Assembly (NCBI GenBank): GCA_964508975.1
Contig: CAZDVQ010000010.1
Span: forward strand, 1-64,000
Reading direction: 5' to 3'
DNA: 64,000 nt
Source of the DNA: CAZDVQ01 sp964508975
Lineage (GTDB): Bacteria; Bacteroidota; Bacteroidia; Chitinophagales; Saprospiraceae
Shown: piece after piece, positions 52,180 through 60,550 of the stretch
Position numbering within the stretch: the stretch's first letter is position 1
Layout: each line of letters opens with the position of its first letter
Notes under the pieces: model-generated
Seen by the model: the letters and a program-made list of their open reading frames with translations, nothing else
Told to the model about the DNA's origin: nothing
The model's database searches: none
Made by a program: the position numbers and the translations under genes

Positions 52180-52734
52180 TTATGTGTTTGCAGGTTTTGA
52201 ATCGCGTTGTATAATGTGTTCGTGGTGCGCCACGTGATAAATGCAAAAGTAAATCATTTCGCGCAAGGTGATTTTGCCCAAAATCGGGTGGGGGAGCAAC
52301 AGCGTGTCTAGCTCCTCAGCGCTGCAACGCGCTATTTTGTGGTTCAATTGTTCCACTTGTTGCGTCAACTTTTGGATCAGCTTTTCGCGTGCGCTAAACG
52401 CCACCGGTTTAGGAATATACGGTGCAGTGGCCTTCTGGCCGGCCGCAATCTTTTGGCTGTATTTGGTCACGATGTCGGCATAGCTTTTCGGACTGCGATT
52501 CATCTTGCCGAAAACCAAGCGCAGCAAGAATTTAGGCAGGCTAAAGGCCAAAATAACGGGTGCCAAGCTTTTGTTCATGTGCGCCAGTTGCATACCTGCC
52601 GACCATTTGTCGGGCTGGTGGTACACAAATGCAGACTCGTCCATTTGTTGAAGCAAGTGGATAAACTGCTGGTGCTGTTGGAGCATGGCCGATTGCAGTT
52701 GGGCCTGGTCCATCTGGGCGGGATAGTCGTGCAT
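52180..52734 (-). CDS. DinB-like four-helix protein
   Basis: The 184-residue protein has the DinB/DUF1569-like pattern: a helix QQHQQFIHLLQQMDES, WSAGMQLAHMNKSLAPVI with the first metal histidine, and the C-terminal MIYFCIYHVAHHEHIIQ with three more histidines. Such proteins often bind a metal and act as thiol-dependent transferases or are uncharacterised. It lies 9 bases after the DUF6891 gene and ends 2 bases before gldC. Confidence 0.8.
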   Translation of the reverse strand: MHDYPAQMDQAQLQSAMLQQHQQFIHLLQQMDESAFVYHQPDKWSAGMQLAHMNKSLAPVILAFSLPKFLLRLVFGKMNRSPKSYADIVTKYSQKIAAGQKATAPYIPKPVAFSAREKLIQKLTQQVEQLNHKIARCSAEELDTLLLPHPILGKITLREMIYFCIYHVAHHEHIIQRDSKPANT

Positions 52735-52743
52735 AAAAATCGT

Positions 52744-53355
52744 TTATTTCGACAATTGTTCCAAGGCGTACTCGTAAAAACCGCGATCGTCGGCAATGCG
52801 TTTTTGCCAGTTGATGTCCTTGATCACGATTTTGGTATCTAGGCTGCCGTTCCATTCAACCTTGAAGCCAACTGCTTGAAGTGCATCCACAACTACCTTG
52901 CTAACGGCTTGAGCATCAGCGGTTTCACCGCCAAAACTGCCAAAGCAGAGGTAAAGTTCATGATCTTCGATAGCACCGTCAATGTCTTGACTGTTGTAAA
53001 AACAGTAACCAATAGCCTTGATATTGCTACCCATCAGGATGTCGTAAATCTCCCAAGAATCTTGTAGGCCGTCGGCAATTTCAAAGCCAGCGTTGTGCAG
53101 CGCGATTACCTTGTGTTGGTGCATGGTGTCAAAAGCGGCAGCCAGTTTATCAAAATCGGTGCTGGCGGGCCAGGTTTGTTCGTTGGCAATGGCACCATCA
53201 TAGGCCGCTTTCACGGCGTTCACCAGCCAATCGCCATCAAACTCTTCCTCGGCAAACATATCCTCGATGGTATCGAGCATTTCCTCCTCATCGTAAAAAC
53301 CGGTGCGGGCGAGGAGTTCAATTTCTTCCTGCATTTCTTGTTGTAAAGCGTCCAT
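52744..53355 (-). CDS. DUF6891 family protein
   Basis: The 203-residue acidic soluble protein resembles DUF6891: an N-terminal region rich in Glu (EEEMLDTIEDMFAEEEFDG), then KLAAAFDTMHQHKVIALHNAGFE, IKAIGYCFYNSQDIDGA, LYLCFGSFGG and AVGFKVEWNGS. The function of the family is unknown. It is the first gene of the operon leading to DinB, gldC and xseA, with a clear promoter box 34 bases upstream. Confidence 0.8.
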   Translation of the reverse strand: MDALQQEMQEEIELLARTGFYDEEEMLDTIEDMFAEEEFDGDWLVNAVKAAYDGAIANEQTWPASTDFDKLAAAFDTMHQHKVIALHNAGFEIADGLQDSWEIYDILMGSNIKAIGYCFYNSQDIDGAIEDHELYLCFGSFGGETADAQAVSKVVVDALQAVGFKVEWNGSLDTKIVIKDINWQKRIADDRGFYEYALEQLSK

Positions 53356-53388
53356 GTAATTTGTTGACTACTGGGTTAAAAGAGGCTG

Positions 53389-53396
53389 CAAAGATA
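53389..53396 (-). promoter_or_regulatory. -7 box TATCTTTG for DUF6891-DinB-gldC-xseA operon
   Basis: A perfect TAnnTTTG match on the minus strand, 34 bases before the ATG at 53355. Confidence 0.65.
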
Positions 53397-53437
53397 GGGT
53401 AAATAGTTAATAGTTATAAGGTAAGAGTTATGAGTTT

Positions 53438-53521
53438 GGGCTGTCCAAACCCCCGCTACAAACTGACGCATAGCGGCAGTGCAGTGGAGGGGGTCGACGC
53501 AACGCGGCGGGGGGAGGCGCA
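53438..53521 (-). repeat. Family B repeat, single copy
   Basis: CCAAACCCCCGCTACAAACTG, then GTGCAGTGGAGGGGGTCGACG, a GCAACGCGGC turn and GGGGGGAGGCGC. It stands alone, next to family A copies 15 and 16. Confidence 0.8.
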
Positions 53522-53550
53522 CGAAAGGAGTGAGGAGTTGTTTTTTTCTT

Positions 53551-53680
53551 TTTGGGCGTTGCGCCGCTATGCGTCGCCGCTGTCTTTCGGGGTTCGCTGC
53601 GCTCCGTGCTACGCACCGCGGCATACGCCGCGCCCTTCAGCCAGCTAACGCGGAAAACGGCGGCAAAGCCACCGTTTTTA
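53551..53680 (+). repeat. Family A repeat, copy 15
   Basis: It starts TTTGGGCGTTGCGCCGC and ends CAGCCAGCTAACGCGG, followed by an ACGGCGGCAAAGCCACCGT hairpin and T run. With copy 16 it forms a divergent inverted pair. Confidence 0.85.
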
Positions 53681-53717
53681 ATGGTTAATGATAAAGGGTT
53701 AATGGTTAATGGTTTCT

Positions 53718-53861
53718 TGGCCTAGCAGCCTGGAGGGCAGCCGCAACGCGGCTGGTGCGTAGCACGGAGCACAGCGAACCACGAAGTGCTCCGTAAGGGA
53801 GCGAAGCGACCGAACGAACCCCGTAAGGGTGCGGCGGCGCAACGCGACGCAGGCCCCAAAA
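53718..53861 (-). repeat. Family A repeat, copy 16
   Basis: It reads on the minus strand from TTTTTTGGGGCCTGCGTC to GCTAGGCC and includes the GTGCTCCGTAAGGGAGC-type module. Beyond it (53930-54000) is an AT-rich array of TTTTACCCATTTTCACC words. Confidence 0.82.
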
Positions 53862-54044
53862 AAGAAAAATGATTGACTGAATAAATGAGCAAACGACTTA
53901 GGAGTTTTTGCGTTTCCGGTCCTTCACAATTTTTACCCTTTACCAATTTTCACCTTTTACCAATATTACCCATTTTCACCCTTCCCCCATTTTTTGCGAA
54001 TACCTAATTTTTAGCGATTTTGACAACATATGAACCTTTTTGAG

Positions 54045-54052
54045 TACATTTG
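54045..54052 (+). promoter_or_regulatory. -7 box TACATTTG for toxin-antitoxin pair
   Basis: A perfect TAnnTTTG match 25 bases before the ATG at 54077, with a TTTTG -33-like element at 54018-54022. Confidence 0.65.
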
Positions 54053-54076
54053 CCTTGTATTATTAAAATAGTATTC

Positions 54077-54307
54077 ATGACAGTTTTTGATAAGCCATTA
54101 AGTAATTTACAAATTGAGTTGCTTCAACTCTATAGCCAAAATGTAGCCGATGCTGATTTACAGGCTATCAAGCGCTTGTTGGCAAAGTACTTTGCAGATC
54201 AAGCCTCTGACGAAATGGACAAGTTGTGGACCTCGCAAAATTGGTCTGAAAAAACGATGGACGAATGGCTAGAAGGGGATAAGAAACAAGATGATACGCA
54301 TCATTAA
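54077..54307 (+). CDS. Probable antitoxin of a PIN-domain toxin system
   Basis: The protein has 76 residues from ATG 54077; an earlier in-frame start lies within the promoter. It is helical: LSNLQIELLQLYSQNVADADLQ (broken), IKRLLAKYFADQASDEMDKLW, then an acidic tail MDEWLEGDKKQDD. The SDEMDKLW-x-WSEKTMDEWL end is typical of small antitoxins that wrap around a PIN toxin. Its stop is 2 bases before the toxin start, consistent with coupled expression. Confidence 0.78.
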   Translation: MTVFDKPLSNLQIELLQLYSQNVADADLQAIKRLLAKYFADQASDEMDKLWTSQNWSEKTMDEWLEGDKKQDDTHH

Positions 54308-54309
54308 AT

Positions 54310-54729
54310 ATGAGAGTTGTACTTGATACGAACAGTTTACTGGTTTCTATTGGGCGTATGTCGCAGTATAGACCTATATTCGATGCATTGATTAATGGTC
54401 AATATAAACTGTTGATTTCAAATGATATACTAAATGAATATCAAGAAATTATTGCACAAAAGACGAATTGGAATGTTTCCAGTAATGTGGCTGGTTTCCT
54501 ACTGAGATCTCCAGATGTGGAAAAGATTGAAATATATTTTAAGTGGTCTATGATTACAAAAGATGCGGACGATAATAAATTTGTGGATTGTGCGCTTAAT
54601 GGACAGGCTGATTACCTTGTAACAGATGACAAACATTTTAATGTATTAAACCAGATAGGATTCCCCCCTTTGAAAATTTTGAAAACTCAAGCTTTTCTAG
54701 ATTTGATTAAGCAAAACTATTTCGAATAG
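54310..54729 (+). CDS. PIN-domain toxin ribonuclease (TIGR00305-like)
   Basis: The 139-residue PIN-domain protein has the metal site spread over D6 in VVLDTNSLL, the glutamate of ILNEYQEII (~44) and the DADDNKFVDCAL pair (~95-103), followed by ADYLVTDDKHF. PIN toxins cleave RNA and are neutralised by a partner; here that is the preceding gene. The DNA is more AT-rich than the flanking genes, in keeping with a mobile addiction pair. Confidence 0.85.
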   Translation: MRVVLDTNSLLVSIGRMSQYRPIFDALINGQYKLLISNDILNEYQEIIAQKTNWNVSSNVAGFLLRSPDVEKIEIYFKWSMITKDADDNKFVDCALNGQADYLVTDDKHFNVLNQIGFPPLKILKTQAFLDLIKQNYFE

Positions 54730-54786
54730 TCTACGCCACAAACCCGTTTTGCTGCATCTACCTCTACACACCAACCTTTATTTACC

Positions 54787-56466
54787 ATGAAAAAAATCTT
54801 GAGCCTACTTTTCTTATGCGTAGGCAGCCTGAATCTCTGGGCACAAATACCCGAAAAAGAAGTGACCACCAGTATCAAGGAAGTGAAACTTCACATGAAC
54901 AACGCTCTGCTAACCCACGAGCGGAGCCTGCAATTACCCGCTGGTAAAACCCGACTGATTTTCACCGGTCTTTCACCTAAACTCATCGCCAGTAGCGTAC
55001 GCCTGGAAGGAAACTCGGGCTTGCGCACCCTTTCCCTGACCTCGAACGTGAATTTCCTGAAAGAACAAGTAGATTCCGACGTGGTGAAACGCACCCGCGA
55101 TACCCTAAGACTGGTACAGGAGCAAACTAGTGCTTACGCCGACGAGCTGGATGCCTACCGCATCGAGAAAGAAATGCTGAACCGCAACCAATCCATGGCG
55201 GGCACACAAACCGGCGTTACTGCTGCCGAGCTCACCCGCATGGCCGATTTGTTCCGCACCAGAATGCTCGAAATCAACAAGAAAATGTCGATCCTGAGCC
55301 GGGCCATCACCCAGGAACAGGAGAAGATGAACCGCCTAAACATGCAGCTCAACGCGCTGAATGCCCGCACACAACCCACCTCCGAGATTTACGCGCTGAT
55401 TGATTTACCCAAGGCCACTACCGTTGAGCTCGACCTCAGTTACGTGGTGACAGATTGCGGCTGGTCGCCCGTGTACGATATTAAAACTAATGGGCTATCC
55501 GATAAAATTGACCTGCTGTACCGGGCTATGGCCTACAACAACACGGGCATCGACTGGGTGAACGTGAAACTCATGCTCTCTACTGCCGACCCTATGCAGT
55601 CGGCACGCCAACCCGTTATGCTGCCTTGGCGCTTGAGCGATGCCGCTATGGTACAAATCCAGCATAATCGCTACAATGAGTACCAGCAAATGGCCGCGCC
55701 TGCTATGCCTGGTGCAGGCTACCTAAACAATGATGTTAACCATGATTTGAATCCTTACATTGGGGGAGCTATCACGGGCGGTACTGGTGCCAACATCGTC
55801 ATGGAAACCGTCGATGTACCCGAAATGTCAACCGACTTCCCTATCGAGGAGTTGTACACCATTCCAGCCGACCGCAAGCCTTACTCCATTGATATCAAGA
55901 GCTTTACGCTCGATGCATCCTTCCAGCATTATGCTGTGCCCAAAATGGAAAAAGATGTATTCTTGATGGCTAGCATCGTAGGCTGGGAACGCCTCGACCT
56001 GATTGCTGGTCCCGTTTACCTCTACAACGAAGGCCGCTACCAAGGCGAATCTTACCTGGATACCCGCAACCTAGAAGATACCCTTAAAATATCACTGGGT
56101 ATCGACCAGAAAGTGGTGCTCACCCGTACCAAAAAAGACGAGTTGAACTCTAGGCAGGTGTTGGGTAACTACAAAAAAGCTAACCTGAGCTGGGATATCA
56201 ACATCCGCAACAACCACACGCACCCAATTCAGATTATCATTTTTGACCAAATTCCACTCTCAGAAGACAAGGAAGTAACCGTTAGCCTCAATAACGATGG
56301 CGGCGCTACCCTCAACGCTGTGACTGGCGAGCTGAAATGGGACCTCAAACTCGGTGCCTCGGAGAAGAAAACGGTTAACTTTAGCTATCAAGTTAAATAT
56401 CCTAAAAACAGGACTTTTGACCTGGGCGGCCAGAAACGGAAAATGGCTAATCCAAGATTTTATTAG
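54787..56466 (+). CDS. MuiA-family (DUF4139) exported protein
   Basis: The 559-residue protein has a signal peptide (MKKILSLLFLCVGSLNLWAQ). The N-terminal DUF4140 part has the LTHERSLQLPAGKTRLIFTGLSP stretch (broken), followed by a coiled coil (~95-200). The C-terminal DUF4139 domain begins with LSYVVTDCGWSPVYDIKT and has YNNTGIDWVNVKLMLSTADP. The family is named for mucoidy inhibitor A; its molecular role is unknown. It starts 57 bases after the PIN toxin and is followed by a terminator shared with ygiQ. Confidence 0.9.
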   Translation: MKKILSLLFLCVGSLNLWAQIPEKEVTTSIKEVKLHMNNALLTHERSLQLPAGKTRLIFTGLSPKLIASSVRLEGNSGLRTLSLTSNVNFLKEQVDSDVVKRTRDTLRLVQEQTSAYADELDAYRIEKEMLNRNQSMAGTQTGVTAAELTRMADLFRTRMLEINKKMSILSRAITQEQEKMNRLNMQLNALNARTQPTSEIYALIDLPKATTVELDLSYVVTDCGWSPVYDIKTNGLSDKIDLLYRAMAYNNTGIDWVNVKLMLSTADPMQSARQPVMLPWRLSDAAMVQIQHNRYNEYQQMAAPAMPGAGYLNNDVNHDLNPYIGGAITGGTGANIVMETVDVPEMSTDFPIEELYTIPADRKPYSIDIKSFTLDASFQHYAVPKMEKDVFLMASIVGWERLDLIAGPVYLYNEGRYQGESYLDTRNLEDTLKISLGIDQKVVLTRTKKDELNSRQVLGNYKKANLSWDINIRNNHTHPIQIIIFDQIPLSEDKEVTVSLNNDGGATLNAVTGELKWDLKLGASEKKTVNFSYQVKYPKNRTFDLGGQKRKMANPRFY

Positions 56467-56574
56467 GTTTTAGGGATTAGGTTTTAGGGATTAGAAATAA
56501 TCACTACTATACAATAAATGTTGAATTACCTTGCTAGCCCCTAATACCTATCCCCTAATACCTAAAACCTCAAT
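56464..56574. repeat. Inverted word array (TTAGGTTTTAGGGATTAGG)
   Basis: TAGGTTTTAGGGATTAGG is repeated twice after the MuiA stop. Complementary CCCCTAATACCTATCCCC and CTAATACCTAAAACCTC follow, giving a long imperfect hairpin of low complexity. Confidence 0.7.
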
Positions 56575-56577
56575 AAA

Positions 56578-56609
56578 CAAAACAGGGCTTGCGAAGCAAG
56601 CCCTGTTTT
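56578..56609. terminator. Bidirectional terminator between muiA-like gene and ygiQ-like gene
   Basis: AAAACAGGGCTTGC and GCAAGCCCTGTTTT pair around GAA, with T runs on both strands, between convergent genes. Confidence 0.92.
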
Positions 56610-56611
56610 GT

Positions 56612-58579
56612 TTATTTCCACTTGCTCTTAATCTCCGGCTTCTGCTTCGGCTTTTGACTAGGAGGTGGTGTTTTAGCGCCTCCTTTTGGCGGTGGCGGCG
56701 TATTTGATTTATGTTGCTGCTGTTGCGGTGGTGGCGTACCTTGTCTTTTGCCTAAAAGCTTGTCCACCAAATCCTTGCGATTAATTTTCAGCAAACGCTC
56801 TTTGATCCATTTCTGCATTTCCGGTTTATACCAGAAGAAAAAGCGGTTTTGGTTTTGCTTTTCCTCGGGTGTTTTCGGGGTTTTGATGGGCTGCAAGGTG
56901 TAGGGGTGCACGCCAGTGTAATAAATCACTTCCGACACCGTCATGGGCGTGGGCGTAAAGTCTTGCACTTGCTCCAACTGGAAACCCATGTCCTTGGTTT
57001 CAGCAGCCAAGTTGGCCATATCTTCTTCCTCGCAACCGGGGTGCGACGAGATGAAATAAGGAATAAGCGGTTGTTTGAGGTTATACTTGGCCGAGATTTT
57101 ATCGTATTTCTCCTTGAACAGCTTGAAATACTTGAACGATGGCTTCCGCATCACCTTCAGGGTATTGTCGGAGGTGTGTTCAGGGGCTACTTTCAAACGA
57201 CCACACACGTGGCGGGTCACGAGTTGCTCGATGTACTCGTCGTGGTTGCCATCCTGGTTGTTCTTGTTGAAATCATCTACCAGCAGGTCATAGCGCACGC
57301 CTGAGCCTACAAAAGCCTTTTTAACCTTTGGGTTTGCGTCCACGGCCTTGTAAATTTCGGTCAGGGCCTTGTGCGAGGTATCCAGGTTATTACAGATAAC
57401 CGGGTGGATACAGCTTGGGCTAGAGCAACGGGCACAAATCGACTCGTCTTTACCTTTCATGCGGTACATGTTGGCCGACGGGCCGCCCAAGTCCGAGATA
57501 TAACCCTTGAACTCGGGGTGGTTCACCACTTCCTCCACCTCTTTCAAGATAGATTCTGGCGAGCGCGACGCGATAAACTTGCCCTGGTGTGCCGAGATAG
57601 TACAGAAAGAGCAGCCACCAAAGCAACCACGGTGCATGTTAATCGAGAACTTAATCATCTCGTAGGCGGGAATAGCGCCACGGTTTTTATACTTGGGGTG
57701 GGGTAGGCGGGTGTAAGGCAGGTCAAACGACTTGTCCATTTCCTTTTCTGTCATGGTCACGTACGGCGGGTTGATGACCAGAGTCTTTTTGCCTACACCT
57801 TGTGTGATACGGCGGGCCTGCCACTTGTTCGACTCCACCTCAACAATCTTGAAGTTAGCCGCGTATTTAATTTTATCTTGCAAGCAAACCTCGTGGCTAG
57901 ATAAGGCCACATCTTCCCAGTTGTTGTAGCTGGGCAATGGTTTATCGTTATCGTGCAGGTACGCAATTTGGTTAATGTTGCGGAGCTTCTCGATGGGCAC
58001 GCCTTTTTTAACGAGGCGCAGCAGGTCGCGAAGCGGTTGTTCGCCCATGCCGTATACCAGCACATCGGCGCCAGAATCCACGAGGATAGAGGGCATGAGG
58101 CGGTCTTGCCAGTAATCGTAGTGGGTTACGCGGCGCAGCGATGCCTCGATACCACCCAGCACCACGGGCACATCGGGGTAAATTTCCTTGAGGATTTTGG
58201 TGTATACAGAGGTCGCGTAATCGGGTCTAAAGCCAGCTTGCCCACCGGGCGTGTACGAGTCGGTAGAGCGCAGGCGTTTATTGGCGGTATAGTGGTTCAC
58301 CATCGAGTCCATGCAGCCCGAGGTAACACCGAAAAAGTATTTAGGGCGACCAAATTTCTTGAAATCACGCCAATCGTCGCGCCAGTTCGGTTGGGCGATG
58401 ATGGCTACTTTAAAGCCTTCGCTTTCGATAATTCGGCCGATGACGGCGGTACCAAAAGCGGGGTGATCCACGTATGCATCGCCCGAGACGATGATTACAT
58501 CCAGCTCGTCCCAGCCACGGTTTTCAACTTCTTTGGCCGTAATCGGCATCCAGTCGGTTATCGGTCGTTCTTGATTCAT
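56612..58579 (-). CDS. YgiQ family radical SAM protein
   Basis: The 655-residue protein has an N-terminal conserved block (GWDELDVIIVSGDAYVDHPAFG, broken), YFFGVTSGCMDSMVNHYTA and PVVLGGIEASLRRVTHYDYW, then the radical SAM cluster motif HRGCFGGCSFCTISAHQG. A CARCSSPSCIHPVIC cysteine set may bind a second cluster. The C-terminal ~50 residues are Pro/Gln/Lys-rich and probably disordered. The reaction of YgiQ is unknown. Methionine 11 (58549) is an alternative start, since a -7-like box (TATCTTCG, 58584-58591) is only 4 bases from the ATG used. Confidence 0.93.
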   Translation of the reverse strand: MNQERPITDWMPITAKEVENRGWDELDVIIVSGDAYVDHPAFGTAVIGRIIESEGFKVAIIAQPNWRDDWRDFKKFGRPKYFFGVTSGCMDSMVNHYTANKRLRSTDSYTPGGQAGFRPDYATSVYTKILKEIYPDVPVVLGGIEASLRRVTHYDYWQDRLMPSILVDSGADVLVYGMGEQPLRDLLRLVKKGVPIEKLRNINQIAYLHDNDKPLPSYNNWEDVALSSHEVCLQDKIKYAANFKIVEVESNKWQARRITQGVGKKTLVINPPYVTMTEKEMDKSFDLPYTRLPHPKYKNRGAIPAYEMIKFSINMHRGCFGGCSFCTISAHQGKFIASRSPESILKEVEEVVNHPEFKGYISDLGGPSANMYRMKGKDESICARCSSPSCIHPVICNNLDTSHKALTEIYKAVDANPKVKKAFVGSGVRYDLLVDDFNKNNQDGNHDEYIEQLVTRHVCGRLKVAPEHTSDNTLKVMRKPSFKYFKLFKEKYDKISAKYNLKQPLIPYFISSHPGCEEEDMANLAAETKDMGFQLEQVQDFTPTPMTVSEVIYYTGVHPYTLQPIKTPKTPEEKQNQNRFFFWYKPEMQKWIKERLLKINRKDLVDKLLGKRQGTPPPQQQQHKSNTPPPPKGGAKTPPPSQKPKQKPEIKSKWK

Positions 58580-58714
58580 GGTGCGAAGATAAACAGTAAG
58601 TGTAATAAAATAGAACAGCGCAGCTTTTATTTAGTTTAATTCTAGTTAGGGGTTTGTGTTTTACATTGCGGCAATGCATCGTTTGTTCATTTCATCATTT
58701 ACTCAATTATTCTA

Positions 58715-58841
58715 TTGGGCGTGCCCCTCACCATCTTCGGTGGATTCGGGTCGCTACGTTGCGCGGCTCGCTGACCGCTCGGCCCTGCGCCCTTTGGGCT
58801 TGGTCTGGCCCTGCGGGCCACCGCTGCACATCGCTCACGCG
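58715..58841 (+). repeat. Family A repeat, copy 17, interrupted at its end by a MITE
   Basis: It starts TTGGGCGTGCCCCTCACC and ends CATCGCTCACGCG. The MITE at 58842 begins at the next base, and the last 13-16 bases of the repeat are duplicated beyond the MITE. Confidence 0.82.
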
Positions 58842-59125
58842 CAATGCCATTAAGCGTTAATTATTTTGTTTGTTTTTCAGCATTTTTCGGCCAAAGTAAC
58901 CACCCCGTCTGCTGCGCTACACGCTTTGCGTTCCGCTTGCATCCACCCCTCCTTGAAAAGGAGGGGAGCTCATGCCTTGCTATAAATATTTGATTTACAG
59001 ATATTTAAAAGAACAAGCCAAGTTCCCCTCCTTTTCAAGGAGGGGTGGATGCGCACAGGGTGTTTTACACCTTGTAGCGCAGACGGGGTGGTTATAAATT
59101 CGAGAAAAATTAACGCTTAATGGCA
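58842..59125 (+). mobile_element. MITE-like inverted-repeat element, copy 2
   Basis: The ~284-bp element appears identical base for base to 40426-40712, apart from lacking the final TTG. The flanking duplication is at least CATCGCTCACGCG (58829-58841 and 59126-59138), 16 bases if GCA is counted. It has no ORF. The apparent identity of the copies and the intact duplication imply recent movement. Confidence 0.9.
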
Positions 59126-59273
59126 CATCGCTCACGCGAGTAGTGTGCTGGTGGGGCAGTGTTTTAGCTTGGCTAGTACTTTGAAATATAATTTAACCAT
59201 AAAATGAGGGAGGGTTTGGTTTTTTGGGTGACAATTAACTTAGTAAAAAAGAGAATTAGAAAAATGAATATTG

Positions 59274-59281
59274 TAAATTTG
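59274..59281 (+). promoter_or_regulatory. -7 box TAAATTTG before dpnI-like cassette
   Basis: A perfect TAnnTTTG match 36 bases before a short leader ORF (59317-59376) and 79 bases before the dpnI-like start. Confidence 0.5.
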
Positions 59282-59316
59282 CACGATTGGATAATTTGAA
59301 TTAGCCTGTGTTTAAA

Positions 59317-59376
59317 ATGTTACGCGAAATTTATCCCTTAAAGTATCAGGGCACTTACAATGAATTTATTCTTTGA
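59317..59376 (+). CDS. Possible 19-residue leader ORF overlapping dpnI-like start
   Basis: ATG at 59317 gives MLREIYPLKYQGTYNEFIL and stops 14 bases into the restriction gene in another frame. It may couple translation or be chance or a remnant; there is no independent evidence. Confidence 0.3.
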   Translation: MLREIYPLKYQGTYNEFIL

Positions 59377-60139
59377 TTTAAAACTTGCGGATGGTTTTAG
59401 AAATAACTCTCAAATAGCTAGAATTCTAACTGAAAATTGGGTTCTAAATAATTCTTATTGTCCAAGTTGCGGAAACACGTCACTTAATGACTTTGAAAAT
59501 AATAGGCCGGTTGCTGATTTCTACTGCAAAAAATGTTCAGAAGAATTTGAGTTAAAAAGTAAAAGCGGAAAGCTAACCAATACCATTCCTGATGGAGCAT
59601 ATTCTACAATGATTGAAAGAATAAGCTCGGAAAACAATCCTAACTTTTTCTTCCTTTCCTACACTAAGGACTGGAGCGTAGATAACTTTTTGATTATTCC
59701 AAAGCAATTTTTCACAGAAGGAATTATCATTAAACGACCACCATTGGCATCAAGTGCAAAAAGGGCTGGTTGGGTAGGTTGTAATATTGATATTGCCAAT
59801 ATAGCTGAATCAGGGAAGGTTTTTTTAGTTAAAAACTCCAAAATTGTCGAGCCTGAAGCCGTTACTAAATCTTTCAACAAAACGATATTTCTAAGGCAAA
59901 AATCAAGTGATGCGAAAGGATGGATATTGGATATTATGAAGTGTGTTGATGAAATTAAGCCAGATGTATTCAATCTTGATGAATTATATAAATTTGAACC
60001 AAATTTAAAACTGAAATATCCAAATAATAACTTTATTAGAGATAAAATCAGACAACAACTTCAAGTACTTCGTGATAAGGGATTCGTTGAGTTTGTTGGT
60101 CGCGGTCAATACAAAAAGTTAAAAAATGAAAACATTTAA
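59360..60139 (+). CDS. dpnC: DpnI-like methyl-directed restriction endonuclease
   Basis: The 259-residue protein is collinear with Streptococcus pneumoniae DpnI, which cuts GATC only when the A is methylated. The PD-(D/E)XK site is intact at the same positions: D53 (VADFYC), E64 and K66 (FELKSK). The zinc cysteines are C34/C37 and C56/C59. NNPNFFFLSYTK and AKRAGWVGCNIDI are also shared. The C-terminal winged-helix reader ends RDKIRQQLQVLRDKGFVEF-GRG. It overlaps the next gene by 14 bases. The AT-rich DNA contrasts with its neighbours, which points to horizontal gain. Confidence 0.94.
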   Translation: MNLFFDLKLADGFRNNSQIARILTENWVLNNSYCPSCGNTSLNDFENNRPVADFYCKKCSEEFELKSKSGKLTNTIPDGAYSTMIERISSENNPNFFFLSYTKDWSVDNFLIIPKQFFTEGIIIKRPPLASSAKRAGWVGCNIDIANIAESGKVFLVKNSKIVEPEAVTKSFNKTIFLRQKSSDAKGWILDIMKCVDEIKPDVFNLDELYKFEPNLKLKYPNNNFIRDKIRQQLQVLRDKGFVEFVGRGQYKKLKNENI

Positions 60140-60443
60140 AATTGAAATACAAGAGCTACTGGCTAGGGTAGTCGATGTAGAGGCTATTGATTTAGATGAT
60201 GCTATATCAAAGCTTAATGACCAATATGAAAACGAAGAAATAGTACTTGACTATGATGATTTTGTTGCGGTCGATTTTATTGAGATTAACGCTCAATCTC
60301 AAAAAGATGAAATCAATATACTAGCTAAAGATGTTTTGGAATATATTTTTAGCACCGAACACGGCTGGGTTGAAAAAATGGAAAACGCTGAGAGTCTCAT
60401 TTCTGAAAAACTGGCTAGAGTTAAATCTTTAATGAGTCTATAG
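60126..60443 (+). CDS. dpnD: DpnD/PcfM-like partner protein
   Basis: The 105-residue acidic protein opens like DpnD: FKIEIQELLARVVDVEAIDL, LNDQYENEEIVLDYDDFVAVDF. In pneumococcus dpnD lies directly after the DpnI gene and its function is unknown; the same order and a 14-base overlap occur here. The C-terminal half is helical. Co-translation with the nuclease is very likely. It has no homologous neighbours elsewhere in the window. Confidence 0.85.
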   Translation: MKTFKIEIQELLARVVDVEAIDLDDAISKLNDQYENEEIVLDYDDFVAVDFIEINAQSQKDEINILAKDVLEYIFSTEHGWVEKMENAESLISEKLARVKSLMSL

Positions 60444-60531
60444 ATTGAATGAGTTGTGTTGATTTTGGGATTGCCGTTTAGTTCTACTGGTTCCGAATGC
60501 ATAAAATAAAATCAAAGTTCCCCACCTTCAT

Positions 60532-60543
60532 CCCCCCCCCCCC
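60532..60543. repeat. Homopolymeric tract of 12 C
   Basis: Twelve consecutive C lie 7 bases before the ATG at 60551 and in frame with an upstream ATG at 60497. Such tracts slip during replication. Confidence 0.97.
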
Positions 60544-60550
60544 AACCCAC

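Noticed and set aside
57953..58639. 228-residue ORF on the plus strand
   Set aside because: It is antisense to the ygiQ-like gene, whose radical SAM motifs are intact.
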